Shown here: in pieces, positions 8,863 to 17,918 of the stretch
Position numbering within the stretch: position 1 is the first letter of the stretch
Layout: each line of letters opens with the position of its first letter
Assembly: GCA_052143095.1 (NCBI GenBank)
Contig: JBKQTR010000504.1
Coordinates: 14,309 to 78,308 of the forward strand
Reading direction: 5' to 3'
DNA length: 64,000 nt
Source of the DNA: DAHUYF01 sp052143095
GTDB lineage: Bacteria; Pseudomonadota; Alphaproteobacteria; ATCC43930; CGMCC-115725
The notes under the pieces: model-generated
The model's input: only the letters and a program-made list of their open reading frames with translations
Told to the model about the DNA's origin: nothing
The model's database searches: none
Position numbers and translations under genes: made by a program

Positions 8863-9046
8863 GCTGCGCTGGAGCGTGGCGGCTCGCTCCGAGGCCGAGA
8901 TCGTCTGGCGGCCGGCGCGAGCGTGAGCGGCGCTTTGAGCATCTTCCGTTCAGCAGGAATCGCTGGGGGTTGATGGCTCTCGCCGCGCCCAAGCGGTTAT
9001 CGCAGTCACACATCTCCCGGTCCCTCCGCGGCCCCTCCCGACCGCT
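8863..9046. other. Intergenic DNA without recognisable gene
   Basis: This joins the metE-like remnant to the end of operon 2. Around 8937-8965 it contains GAGCATCTTCCGTTCAGCAGGAAT, which resembles GAGCATCTCCCGTTTCGGTAGGAAT at about 43718-43742. That suggests a further short repeat family. I see no coding region and no clear promoter. Confidence 0.4.
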
Positions 9047-9823
9047 CTACAACGCCGGCCGTCCGAGATAGGCTTCGAGGACGCGCTCGTCCGCCAATAC
9101 CTCGGCCGGCGTGCCGCGCATCATGGTCTCGCCATAGCTCAAGACATGAATGCTGTCGGCGAGATCGGCCACCATCTGCATGTCATGCTCCACCCAAATC
9201 ATGGTGATGCCAAGCTCGTGCTTGATGCGCAGGAGGAAACGCGCGAGATGCTCCTTCTCCTCGCGGTTCAAGCCGGCCGAGGGCTCGTCGAGCAACAGCA
9301 GCGTCGGCTCCATAGCGAGCGCCCGGCCGACGCCGACGAGCTTTTGCAGCCCGAAAGGCAAGCTCCCTGCGGGCTCGCCGCGGTAGCGCTCCATCTCGAT
9401 GAAATCGAGGATCTCTTCGACCCGATGCCGCTGCTCGATCTCCTGGCGGCGGATGCCGCCCCAATACCAACCCTCGCGCAGCAGACTGCGCCGGACCAAG
9501 CGATGGCGTCCGAGCAGGAGATTCTCCAGCACGCTCATCTGCGGCAGCACTTCGCCATGCTGGAAGGTGCGCGCCACCCCGGCTTCCGCCACCTCATGCG
9601 GCGGCAACGCGGTGATGTCGCGCTCGCCGAGCAGCACTTGGCCGCGCCCGGGCCGGTAAATGCCGCTGACGCAGTTGAGCACGCTGGTCTTCCCGGCGCC
9701 GTTCGGTCCGATCAAGGCGAACAATTCGCCCGGCATCGCCTCGATCGAAACGCCACGCAGGACGTTCAAGCCGCCGAAGTCGAGTGCGAGGCCTTCAGTC
9801 CGAAGTCGCGCGCCCTCAGCCAT
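9047..9823 (-). CDS. livG: Liv-type ABC transporter ATP-binding protein (LivG), operon 2
   Basis: ATPase of 258 residues with Walker A GPNGAGKT at residues 39-46, Walker B TLLLLDEPSAGLN and the LivG-type signature FGLQKLVGVGRAL. It is the last gene of operon 2. It overlaps the end of livF by 8 bases (9816-9823), so the two are likely translated together. In operon 1 the livG gene is first rather than last, so gene order has been reshuffled between the two paralogous operons. Confidence 0.93.
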   Translation of the reverse strand: MAEGARLRTEGLALDFGGLNVLRGVSIEAMPGELFALIGPNGAGKTSVLNCVSGIYRPGRGQVLLGERDITALPPHEVAEAGVARTFQHGEVLPQMSVLENLLLGRHRLVRRSLLREGWYWGGIRRQEIEQRHRVEEILDFIEMERYRGEPAGSLPFGLQKLVGVGRALAMEPTLLLLDEPSAGLNREEKEHLARFLLRIKHELGITMIWVEHDMQMVADLADSIHVLSYGETMMRGTPAEVLADERVLEAYLGRPAL

Positions 9824-10631
9824 ACCACCTCCGGGTCCGGCGATATTGCTTCACTTCGCGGTAGCTTCGCCGGCCTTCCCCGGAGCCCTGGCCGAGATAG
9901 AACTCGCGCACATCCTGATGCGCTCTGAGACGCGCCGCATCGCCATCGAGGACGATCCGCCCATTCTCGATGACGTAGCCGTAATCGGCGATGGCAAGCG
10001 CGGCGTGGGCGTTCTGCTCGACGAGCAGGATGGTAAGACCGAGCGCATCGCGGACGGCGCGCAGCCGCGCCATCAGCTCCTCGACGAGAAGCGGCGAGAG
10101 ACCCAAGGAGAGCTCGTCGATCAACAGCAGCTCGGGCCCGCAGGCCAGCGCCGAGGCGATCGCGAGCATCTGCCGCTCGCCGCCGCTCAAATAGCCGGCG
10201 AGCCGCGCGCGCACGCGCGCCAGCGCCGGGAAATGCGCCAAGATCTCGTCGATCGCGGCTCGGCTTGCGCGGCCGCGCGCACGGCGCGGCACGCTGACCT
10301 CGAGATTTTCAGCGACGCTGAGGGTCTCAAAGATCTTGTCGCGCTCAGGCACCAGCGCGATGCCGAGCGCCGTGACGCGGTGCGGCAACAGGTTCTCGAT
10401 GCGCCGTCCCTTATAGGCGATGCTGCCTTCGGTCACGCGGGCATCGTCGAGGCCGAGGAAGCCGGAGATGGCGCGAAGCGTCGTGGTCTTGCCGGCGCCG
10501 TTGGTGCCCAGGAGGGCGACGACCTGCCCCGCCCGCAGCTCCAGCGAGACGCCTTGCACCGCCGTGATCACCTTGTGATAGGCGACCTCGACCTTGTCGA
10601 GCCGCAGCAGCGGTGTCGCGGCGACGCTCAT
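9816..10631 (-). CDS. livF: Liv-type ABC transporter ATP-binding protein (LivF), operon 2
   Basis: ATPase of 271 residues with Walker A GTNGAGKTT at residues 42-50, signature LSGGERQMLAIASAL and Walker B ELLLIDELSLGLSP. In Walker B the usual DEP reads DEL. The C-terminal basic tail ends RRSYREVKQYRRTRRWYG, matching the tail of LivF in operon 1. It starts one base after livM ends. Confidence 0.92.
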   Translation of the reverse strand: MSVAATPLLRLDKVEVAYHKVITAVQGVSLELRAGQVVALLGTNGAGKTTTLRAISGFLGLDDARVTEGSIAYKGRRIENLLPHRVTALGIALVPERDKIFETLSVAENLEVSVPRRARGRASRAAIDEILAHFPALARVRARLAGYLSGGERQMLAIASALACGPELLLIDELSLGLSPLLVEELMARLRAVRDALGLTILLVEQNAHAALAIADYGYVIENGRIVLDGDAARLRAHQDVREFYLGQGSGEGRRSYREVKQYRRTRRWYG

Positions 10632-10632
10632 C

Positions 10633-11697
10633 TCAGGCTCGCGGCCCGATTGGCCGGCGCCGGAACGGCCAGAGCAGGAAGTAATCGCGCAGCCGGCGCC
10701 AGATCCCGACCAGGCCTTGCGGCTCGAACAGCAGGAAGAGGATCATGATCGCGCCGAAAGCAGCGGCGTTGACGGCGAAGAGCTGGTTCGAAAGGCTGCT
10801 CGACGACGCCAGCAGCTTCAGCGACTCCTCGATGAGATAAGGCAGCAGCACGACCAGCCCGGCGCCGAGAACGGCGCCGAGGATCGAGCCCAGGCCGCCG
10901 ATGATCACCATGGCGACATATTGCACCGAGAGAAACAGCGAGAAGGCCTCGATCGAGACGAAGCCGCGGTAATAGGCGAAGAGCGTGCCCGCCACCGCCG
11001 TCAGGACCGAGCTGGTCACGAAGACCGAGAGCTTGGCGCGGCGGACCGAGATGCCGAGGGCTTCGGCGACGATTTCGCGGCCGCGCAAGGCGCGCCAGGC
11101 GCGGCCGGTGGGCGCGCGCAATAGGTTGAGGGCGAAGAGGATGACGGCGATGTCGATCGCGAGCAGGAGGAAATACCAGCCGCGGCCGTCGAGCCGCAGC
11201 GATGCGATGCGCGGCGCCTCGAGCAGGATGCCGGTCGAGAAGCCGCGCCGCGTCTCGTACTCGCCGCCGAGTAAAGCGACGACGAAATAGAGCGCGAGCG
11301 TGCTGATCGCGAGATAGAGCCCCCTGAGGCGCAGCGACGGCAGCCCGAACAAGAGACCGAGCCCGGCGCCCACCAGCGCCGATGCCGGCAGCGCAATCCA
11401 GAATCCGGCAGCGAGCTCGTTCGACAAGATCCCGGCGGTGAAGGCGCCCGCCGCGAGCAATCCGGCATGGCCGAGCGAGACCTGGCCGGCATAGCCGGTC
11501 AGCAGCATGAGCGCCACGCTGCCGACCACCGCCAGGAACAGCTGGTTGGCGAGATCGACCAGGAACGGGGTCACGGCGAAGGGAAAAGCAGCGAGGAGGA
11601 GGAGCAGAAGGGCAAGGCTGGCGCGTTGCAGGCGGGTCTCGACGAGGCGCAACTCGGCGGCATAGCTCGTCTTGAAATAGCCGCTCGCCCGCGCCAT
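10633..11697 (-). CDS. livM: Liv-type ABC transporter permease (LivM), operon 2
   Basis: Permease of 354 residues with multiple membrane helices, the motif LLTGYAGQVSLGHAG and the loop GGLGSILGAVLGAG. The N-terminus ASGYFKTSYAAE matches LivM of operon 1. The gap to livH upstream is 3 bases and to livF downstream 1 base, typical of one tight transcript. Confidence 0.93.
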   Translation of the reverse strand: MARASGYFKTSYAAELRLVETRLQRASLALLLLLLAAFPFAVTPFLVDLANQLFLAVVGSVALMLLTGYAGQVSLGHAGLLAAGAFTAGILSNELAAGFWIALPASALVGAGLGLLFGLPSLRLRGLYLAISTLALYFVVALLGGEYETRRGFSTGILLEAPRIASLRLDGRGWYFLLLAIDIAVILFALNLLRAPTGRAWRALRGREIVAEALGISVRRAKLSVFVTSSVLTAVAGTLFAYYRGFVSIEAFSLFLSVQYVAMVIIGGLGSILGAVLGAGLVVLLPYLIEESLKLLASSSSLSNQLFAVNAAAFGAIMILFLLFEPQGLVGIWRRLRDYFLLWPFRRRPIGPRA

Positions 11698-11700
11698 GGC

Positions 11701-12573
11701 CTACACCCGCTCGAGCTCTTCCGGCGTCCCGAACAAGCCCCAGGGCCTGATCATCAGCATGCCGAGGAGCACCAGGAACGGCACGACGTCGCTGAGCAGT
11801 GGATCGACATACTGAATGACCAGCACCTCGGCCGCCGCCACCAGAAGCGAGCCCGCCACGGCGCCGAGCAGGCTGTCGAGCCCGCCCACCAGAGCGGCGG
11901 GAAAGGCCTTGAGCCCGATGACCGCCATAGTGGAATCGAGACCCTGGTCGGCGGCAAGCAACATGCCCACCATGCCGCCGGTCAAGGTCGCCATGGCCCA
12001 GGCGCAGGCATAGACGAGATGAAGCTCGATGCCGCGCTGCGCCGCGAGCAGCGGATTCTCGCCGACGGCGCGCATGCGGATGCCCCACCGCGTCGCGCGA
12101 AAGAAGCCGAAAAGGCCGAGATAGACGGCGACGGCCAGCACGACGGTCAAGAGACCGACGCCGGAGATGACGGCCGAGCCCGGCAGCGCGATCGAGGCAT
12201 TGCGCCAGCCGAGCGCCTCGAGCGGATGCCGCTCGCTGCCGGTCCAGATGAGCGCGATGACGCCGCGCACCAGGATGCCGAGCGCGATGGTGACCAGGAC
12301 CGCGGCGAAGACCCTCTCGCCGGCCATCTTCCGCATCAGCGCGAGATAGACGAGGAGCCCGACGAGAAGGCTGAGAGCGAGCGCCACCGCGATCGCCAGC
12401 CACGGCCATTTGCCAAAGAGCGACGCCGTGGTGAACAGCAGATAGGCGCCCAGCATCATCAGCTCGCCATGCGCCAGGCTGAGCACCCGGCTCACCCGGT
12501 AGATCAGCACATAGCCGCAGCCGATCAGCGCGTAGATCGACGCGAGCACCAGGATATTGACGACAAGCTGCAT
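11701..12573 (-). CDS. livH: Liv-type ABC transporter permease (LivH), operon 2
   Basis: Permease of 290 residues, multi-helix, with the LivH motif SRVLSLAHGELMMLGAY and the loop GGLDSLLGAVAGS. It lies between the binding-protein gene and livM. It would form the membrane channel with LivM of the same operon. Confidence 0.93.
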   Translation of the reverse strand: MQLVVNILVLASIYALIGCGYVLIYRVSRVLSLAHGELMMLGAYLLFTTASLFGKWPWLAIAVALALSLLVGLLVYLALMRKMAGERVFAAVLVTIALGILVRGVIALIWTGSERHPLEALGWRNASIALPGSAVISGVGLLTVVLAVAVYLGLFGFFRATRWGIRMRAVGENPLLAAQRGIELHLVYACAWAMATLTGGMVGMLLAADQGLDSTMAVIGLKAFPAALVGGLDSLLGAVAGSLLVAAAEVLVIQYVDPLLSDVVPFLVLLGMLMIRPWGLFGTPEELERV

Positions 12574-12623
12574 CGGACCCGCCGTCGCTTAGCGTCCAAG
12601 CCGCGCTGGTCGGCGCGCTCCCA

Positions 12624-13808
12624 TCACTTTACGTCGAGCCCCGTCCAATCCTTGACCTGCACCACCTGCTGCTTGCCGCTGTCCCAACGATAGACGCGAT
12701 AATAGGTCTTGGTGCGGAAATGATTGTCCTTGGTCCAGGCGAGCGGCCCGCCGCGCAGTCCGCGCGTGTCGACAGTCACCGCGTCCATCGCCGCCAGCAC
12801 CTTCTCGCGCGTCGGCGGCCAGGGAACGAGCTTGAAGACATCATCGAGCACCGTGGCGGCGACCCACCCCTCCGCGAGCTGCGTCACGGGATATTGGGTC
12901 TTGCCTTCCGCCGCCGCGCGGATCTCCTGATGGATGGGCAAATTGTCCTGAAAGAAGGCGTTCGCGCCGAAGACGAGGAACTTGTCGTCCTTGACGCGCG
13001 CCAGCTCGTCCTCGGCATTGATATGCGCATAGGCGATGTAGGTGCCCGACCAGCCCAGCCGCCGCAGCGCCTCCAGCGTCTTCACCTGGGTGACCCAAGG
13101 CCCCCAGGCATAGATCCAGTTCGGGTCGGCTGATTTGAGCTTGGTGGCGAAGGGCGTGTAATCGGCCGTGGGCGGCGGGATGACCTCCTTGTCGACGGGT
13201 TCCATCCCCAGCGTCTTCGAGAGATCCTCGGCAAAGTCGATCTCGGCGCGCGAGATCGGGATCGCCATGGCGACGAGGCCAAGCTTGACCGGCGCGCCCG
13301 CCACGCCCTTGACGAAATCGAGCGCGAAGCGGCTGTCATAATGGGCGCCGAACGCCGTCGAGCAGAACTCGAGCGGCGCGGCGGGGGGATAGACCTCGCT
13401 CGGGCATACCGAGCCGGCAAAGAACAGCCCCATTCCGGCCGCTTTGGTGTCGTTGATCATCGGCGCGTAGGTGCTCGACAGGCTGACGTTCAAGGCCAGC
13501 ATCACCTTGCCGTCCTCGACGAACGATTTTATGTCGGCGGCGGCTTTCGACGGCTCCGCCTGGTCATCCTCCACCAGGATTTGCAGGGGATGGCCGTTGA
13601 CGCCGCCCTTGGCGTTGAGCCGATCGACGTAAAGCTTGATCGCATCGACCACCGGCGCATAGGTCTCGGAGCCGCGGCCGGTGATCGCGCCGCTGAGCCC
13701 GATGGTGTAGCCATCCTCGGCGATCGCCGGCCGAGCCCCCTGCATCAGCGCCGTGCCGGTCAGGACCAGAGCCCCGAGCACGCCGATCAGAAAATTCGTC
13801 CCTCGCAT
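12624..13808 (-). CDS. livK: Liv-type ABC transporter substrate-binding protein, operon 2
   Basis: Periplasmic type-I binding protein of 394 residues. A signal peptide covers about residues 1-30 (hydrophobic stretch then ARPAIAEDGYTIG). The mature start YTIGLSGAITGRGSETYAPV is typical of HAAT binding proteins. It follows the acyl-CoA synthetase by about 50 bases and precedes livH by about 50 bases. The ligand is unknown. Confidence 0.9.
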   Translation of the reverse strand: MRGTNFLIGVLGALVLTGTALMQGARPAIAEDGYTIGLSGAITGRGSETYAPVVDAIKLYVDRLNAKGGVNGHPLQILVEDDQAEPSKAAADIKSFVEDGKVMLALNVSLSSTYAPMINDTKAAGMGLFFAGSVCPSEVYPPAAPLEFCSTAFGAHYDSRFALDFVKGVAGAPVKLGLVAMAIPISRAEIDFAEDLSKTLGMEPVDKEVIPPPTADYTPFATKLKSADPNWIYAWGPWVTQVKTLEALRRLGWSGTYIAYAHINAEDELARVKDDKFLVFGANAFFQDNLPIHQEIRAAAEGKTQYPVTQLAEGWVAATVLDDVFKLVPWPPTREKVLAAMDAVTVDTRGLRGGPLAWTKDNHFRTKTYYRVYRWDSGKQQVVQVKDWTGLDVK

Positions 13809-13858
13809 CGACTCCTCCCGCTGCCGTCTTTGTTTTCCGTGTCGACCTCGCCCCGTCG

Positions 13859-15796
13859 CTAGCCGCTCGCGTCGTGCGCCAGGACGTCGCCCACGCCTTC
13901 GGCCAGGAGGCGCTCCTCATCATCCGCATACATCGACTCAACCAGGTCGCGAAACCGCTCGTGCATCTGCCGGCGCTTCACTTTGCGCGTGGGCGTGACC
14001 GGCTCGCCCTCCTCCTCGGGATCGAGCAGCTTGGGCAGGATGCGGAAGGCCTTGATCTGCTCCACCCGTCCGAGCCGCGCATTCGCCGTGTCCACCTCTT
14101 GCCCGATGAGGCGTTGGACGGCATCGAGCGCGATCAGGCTGGCGAAGCCGGTATAGGCGACGCCCTGTCGACGGGCCCAGTCGGCGACCGTCTCCGCATC
14201 GATCTCGATGAGCGCCGTCACGTATTTCCGGTTGTGGCCGAAGACGACGGCCTCGCTGACATAGGCGCTGGCGCGCAAGGCGTTCTCGATCGCGGTCGGG
14301 CTCAGCGTCTTGCCGCCGGAGGTGACGATGAAATCGCGCGCGCGATCGACGATCCGCAGCTGTCCGTCGCGAAAAGCCCCGACATCGCCTGTATGCAGGC
14401 GGCCGGCGGAGGCCATGATCTGACGCGTCGCCTCGGGATCCTGCCAATAGCCCTCGAAGATATCGGGGCCGTCGACCAGGATCTCGGCCTCCTCGCCGAG
14501 CTCGACCTTCCAGCCCACGGGCGGGCGGCCGACATCGCCGGGGCGCGGGAAGCCGGATGGCTGGCTCGCGATGACGGCGCCCGCGACTTCCGTCTGGCCA
14601 TAGACCTCGACCACGTCGACACCGTGGATCTGCCAGAAGGCCGTGGTCTCCGGCGGCATCGCAGCACCTCCGACCACCACCAGCCCGAGCTGGTCGAAGC
14701 CGAGCTTGTTGAGCACCGGCCGGAAGGCCACGGCATGGGCCAGGCGATAAACCAGGCGCCCGGCAGGACCGGCCTGCCCGTCCCACAGACGGCGCAGATG
14801 GGCGCGGCCAATAGCGAGGGCGAGGGCGTAGATCCCGGCTTTCAGCGGCGAGGTGTTGTGCATGCCGACGAGGATCTGCGAGGCGAATTTCTGCAGATAG
14901 CGCGGCACGGTGAACAGCACCGTCGGCGCCACCTCGAAGAAGCTCGCCGCGAGATCCTCGACGCTCTCGCCGTAATGGGGGATCAGGCCGGTCATCAGCG
15001 GCAAGGTGATGGCGACATCGCGCCCGAGCACATGGCAGAGCGGCAGATAGATCACGGTGCGCTGCGTCTGCTGCAGCGGGGGATGACGATCGACCAGGCT
15101 GTATGCGGCGGCCAAGTGCTTGCCGTGGGCGATCACGGCGCCCTTCGGCTGGCTGGTGGTGCCGGAGGTATAGACGATAAAGGCGGGCGAGCGCGGGTCT
15201 AGCGCGTCGACCAGCGCCCGGAAGCTCGCGCCATCGGCACCGGCCTCCTCGCCCAGGCGCAGCAGCCGATCGAACGGCGTGAGCTTGGGATGGCGGACCA
15301 TGAACATCGCGGAGACATCGACGACGATCACCCAGCGCAAGGCCGGCAGCTCGTCGATCAGCGGCAGGATCTTGTCGACATATTCCTGATCCTCGGCGAC
15401 GAAGAAAGCGGCCCCGCCACTCTTCATCTGATAGGCCAGCTCGGAGACCGAGCTGGTGGGATAGATGCCGTAGGTGATGGCGCCGGCGGCCTGCGCCGCG
15501 AGATCGGCGATGACCCATTCCTCGCAAGCCTCGCCCATGATCGCCACCCTCTCGCCGTGCGCGAGACCGAGACGGCGCAAGCCCTCGGCGCAACGCGCCA
15601 CGCGATCGCGGAAGTCGCGCCAGGAACGCTCGTGATAGATCCCGAGATGCTTGGCGCGGTAGGCGATCGTGTCCGGCTCGCGCTCGGCCCGCTCGGCAAG
15701 GAGCAGCGGTGCCGTCTTGCCGCGCAGCCCGGCATAGGCCGCGAGCGTCCGTTCCGCGGCTGCGTCGGCATCTTCATGTCGGATGTCGCTCGCCAC
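13859..15796 (-). CDS. AMP-dependent acyl-CoA synthetase, operon 2
   Basis: Adenylate-forming ligase of about 645 residues, the same size class as the ligase of operon 1. It has YTSGTTSQPKG, VYGQTEVAG and the hinge region LHTGDVGAFRDG. I prefer the GTG at 15794-15796 because a GAGAGG ribosome site precedes it. The ATG at 15905-15907 would add 37 Arg/Gly-rich residues with no ribosome site. First gene of operon 2, divergent from the TetR gene, so it is the likely target of that regulator. Confidence 0.88.
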   Translation of the reverse strand: MASDIRHEDADAAAERTLAAYAGLRGKTAPLLLAERAEREPDTIAYRAKHLGIYHERSWRDFRDRVARCAEGLRRLGLAHGERVAIMGEACEEWVIADLAAQAAGAITYGIYPTSSVSELAYQMKSGGAAFFVAEDQEYVDKILPLIDELPALRWVIVVDVSAMFMVRHPKLTPFDRLLRLGEEAGADGASFRALVDALDPRSPAFIVYTSGTTSQPKGAVIAHGKHLAAAYSLVDRHPPLQQTQRTVIYLPLCHVLGRDVAITLPLMTGLIPHYGESVEDLAASFFEVAPTVLFTVPRYLQKFASQILVGMHNTSPLKAGIYALALAIGRAHLRRLWDGQAGPAGRLVYRLAHAVAFRPVLNKLGFDQLGLVVVGGAAMPPETTAFWQIHGVDVVEVYGQTEVAGAVIASQPSGFPRPGDVGRPPVGWKVELGEEAEILVDGPDIFEGYWQDPEATRQIMASAGRLHTGDVGAFRDGQLRIVDRARDFIVTSGGKTLSPTAIENALRASAYVSEAVVFGHNRKYVTALIEIDAETVADWARRQGVAYTGFASLIALDAVQRLIGQEVDTANARLGRVEQIKAFRILPKLLDPEEEGEPVTPTRKVKRRQMHERFRDLVESMYADDEERLLAEGVGDVLAHDASG

Positions 15797-15951
15797 CGAT
15801 GCGTGCCTCTCGCCGTGCCGGGCCGGGGCGCCGATTGTCGCGCCCCTCCGGCAACGCCTTCCATCCCGGATACCGTGTTCGGCTCGGTCTTCGCGGTTGC
15901 CGCTCATGAGTGCGTTGACAGCCGGGCCGATTGCCCGCTAGCGTATCGAAC

Positions 15952-15971
15952 GCTCTATAGAATTCAAGAGC
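15952..15971. promoter_or_regulatory. Inverted repeat between operon 2 and tetR (candidate operator)
   Basis: GCTCT (15952-15956) and AGAGC (15967-15971) flank a centre containing GAATTC, just before the TetR start and upstream of the divergent ligase. A TTGACA hexamer lies at 15915-15920, but no convincing -10 partner is spaced for it. The assignment rests only on position and symmetry. Confidence 0.3.
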
Positions 15972-15980
15972 AAACATTCC

Positions 15981-16727
15981 ATGGTCAGCGACCGAGGCTC
16001 GAGCGGGATGTCACGTGCGGAGCCGGCAAGAAAAGGCGGCAGCTTGCCCTTGCGGGAGGGCGCGCGCGTCGCCGTGCCGGCGCGTCCGCGCGCCGCGCCG
16101 GCGGACGCGCCGCAAGGCGACAAGTACACGCGGCGCTATTGGGAGATCATCGACGCCGCCGCCGCGGAATTCGCCGAGCAGGGCTATCACGGTGCCAGCA
16201 CCAAGGCGATCGCCGATCGGCTGAGCATCCGTCAGGGCAGCCTCTATTATTATTTCTCCTCCAAGGAGGCGGCGCTCGAGGAAGTCTGCTATCGCGGCGT
16301 CGAGGATTTCGTCGTGAACCTGGAGGTCATCGTCGCGAGCGATCGCGGCACGGCCGAGAAGCTCCGCGCCGTTGTGTTCAATCATCTGACGCCGCTGCTC
16401 GCTCGCCCGGACTATGTCCGTGTCTTCCTCAATCAACGGCACCATCTGCCGCGCAAAAGCCGCCGCAAGATCGGCGCGGTGTCGCGGCGCTACGAGCGGC
16501 TGGTCGAAAGCATCTTCGAGGACGGCATCGCTGCCGGCGCCTTGCGCCGCGACGTCGAGCCTCGGCTTGCGACCTTGGCCATCATCGGGCTGGCGAATTC
16601 GGCCGCCGCCTGGCTTGGGCAGCGCGTGCCGCTGACGCAGTTGCCCGTGGTTGCCAATTCGCTCGCCGATCTCTTCCTGAGCGGCGTCGAAGCGAGGCCG
16701 CCCGGCCGCAAGGAGCCAGCGACATGA
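15981..16727 (+). CDS. TetR/AcrR family transcriptional regulator
   Basis: A 248-residue one-component repressor type. The N-terminal helix-turn-helix is at about residues 50-95 (YWEIIDAAAAEFAEQGYHGAS then IADRLSIRQGSLYYYFSSKEAAL). A ligand-binding helical domain follows. It has about 45 low-complexity basic residues before the HTH, so a later start such as the Met at 16008 is possible. It diverges from operon 2 and its last 4 bases (ATGA) overlap the metE-like gene, so it probably controls both and senses an acyl-CoA or related compound. Confidence 0.88.
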   Translation: MVSDRGSSGMSRAEPARKGGSLPLREGARVAVPARPRAAPADAPQGDKYTRRYWEIIDAAAAEFAEQGYHGASTKAIADRLSIRQGSLYYYFSSKEAALEEVCYRGVEDFVVNLEVIVASDRGTAEKLRAVVFNHLTPLLARPDYVRVFLNQRHHLPRKSRRKIGAVSRRYERLVESIFEDGIAAGALRRDVEPRLATLAIIGLANSAAAWLGQRVPLTQLPVVANSLADLFLSGVEARPPGRKEPAT

Positions 16728-17830
16728 CGACACGTCGTCCGCCGCCGTTTCGCGCAGAGCATGTCGGCAGCCTGCTGCGCCCGCCGGAGCTGCGCCAGGC
16801 CTTTCGCGCCGTCAGCGAGGGCAAGCTCGACGCGGCGGGCTTCCGCGCGGTCCAGGATCGCGCCATCCGCGAGGTCGTGGCGCTGCAGGAACGCATCGGC
16901 CTCGAGGGCGTGACCGACGGCGAATTCCGCCGCGCCTCCTACTGGTCGCATTTTGTCGACGGCGTCGAGGGGCTTGCGGTGGCGCAGGCGCGCTTCGATT
17001 TCCATGACGACGATCACGCGGCGACGCATTTCCTCGCGCCGCTCCCCACCGGGCGGCTGCGGCGCAAGGGCAGCATCTCCGGTGCCGAATACAACTTCGT
17101 TGCATCGATCACCCGGCGCACACCGAAGCTTACCATGCCGGCGCCCTCGACCATGCATTTCTGGTGCGAGAGCGACAGCGTCCGCACGGCCGGCTATGGC
17201 GATGACGATGCCTATTTCGCCGATCTCGCGCGCGTCTTCCGCGAGGAGATCGCCGATCTAGGCCAGCGCGGCGCGACCTACATCCAACTCGACGAGGTCG
17301 CGCTCGCGATGCTGTGCGACGAGCAGATCCGCGCGCGCGTGCGGGCGCGCGGCGAGGACCCCGACCGGCTCATCGGGGACTATGTCGCGCTGGTCAATGC
17401 CTGCCTTGCGGGGCGGCCCGGCGGCATGAGTGTTTGCATGCATCTCTGCCGCGGCAATTTCAAGGGAAAGTGGCTCGCCGAAGGCAGCTACCGCTACATC
17501 GCCGAGCGGCTCTTCAACGAGATCGAGGTCGATGGATTCTTCCTCGAATACGACACGGAGCGCGCCGGCGATTTCACGCCGCTGGCCAGCGTGCCGCAGG
17601 ACAAGACGATCGTGCTTGGCCTCGTCAGCAGCAAATCGCCGCGGCTCGAGCAGCCCGGCGATCTGCGCCGCCGCATCGAGGAGGCCGCCAAGCTCGTGCC
17701 GCTCGACCGGTTGGCGCTCAGCCCGCAATGCGGCTTCGCCAGCGCGGTATCGGGAAATCCGGTGAGCCTCGATGACGAGATCGCGAAGCTCCAGCTGGTG
17801 GTGCAGGTCGCGCGGCAAGTCTGGCCGTGA
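16724..17830 (+). CDS. MetE-like (cobalamin-independent methionine synthase C-terminal family) protein
   Basis: A 368-residue protein matching only the catalytic C-terminal half of MetE. The zinc ligands expected for the family are present: His240 and Cys242 in MHLCRGN, Glu275 in FFLEYDTE and Cys336 in LSPQCGF. The N-terminal MetE domain is absent, so it is not a full methionine synthase. Related short proteins may act as methyl or alkyl transferases for other thiols. It is coupled to tetR by an ATGA overlap and adjoins Liv operon 2, so the role is probably catabolic. Its first 138 bases occur again, broken, at 8725. Confidence 0.85.
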   Translation: MTTRRPPPFRAEHVGSLLRPPELRQAFRAVSEGKLDAAGFRAVQDRAIREVVALQERIGLEGVTDGEFRRASYWSHFVDGVEGLAVAQARFDFHDDDHAATHFLAPLPTGRLRRKGSISGAEYNFVASITRRTPKLTMPAPSTMHFWCESDSVRTAGYGDDDAYFADLARVFREEIADLGQRGATYIQLDEVALAMLCDEQIRARVRARGEDPDRLIGDYVALVNACLAGRPGGMSVCMHLCRGNFKGKWLAEGSYRYIAERLFNEIEVDGFFLEYDTERAGDFTPLASVPQDKTIVLGLVSSKSPRLEQPGDLRRRIEEAAKLVPLDRLALSPQCGFASAVSGNPVSLDDEIAKLQLVVQVARQVWP

Positions 17831-17860
17831 GCGAGGGGGATCTCGAGGCGAGCGGCTTTC

Positions 17861-17918
17861 GCGGTTGTTTGCGCAACCGCTGGCGCCGCCGCGGACGAAC
17901 TCCCTACGGGAGCTCGCC
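17861..17918. repeat. Intergenic palindromic repeat, family C copy 1
   Basis: GCGGTTGTTTGCGCAACCGC hairpin, then CGCCGCCGCGGACGAACTC with a second hairpin CTCCCTACGGGAG. The same layout is present in inverted orientation at 43821-43877 and in part at 63976-64000. The TAG stop of livF (17904-17906) lies inside this copy. Confidence 0.6.

Noticed and set aside
8362..8973. Gene spanning the livG start and the metE-like remnant on the plus strand
   Set aside because: It overlaps livG antisense and runs through a frameshifted duplicate. No coherent protein family.
13874..15202. Long open frame opposite the acyl-CoA synthetase of operon 2
   Set aside because: Antisense shadow of a clear ligase with adenylation motifs. 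No family features of its own.
15915..15943. Sigma-70 promoter for tetR using TTGACA at 15915-15920
   Set aside because: At 17-base spacing the -10 would be CTAGCG, a poor match. Only the inverted repeat was kept as a candidate.
16724..17830. Full cobalamin-independent methionine synthase
   Set aside because: Only the C-terminal catalytic half is present (368 residues); the N-terminal domain is missing and not encoded nearby.
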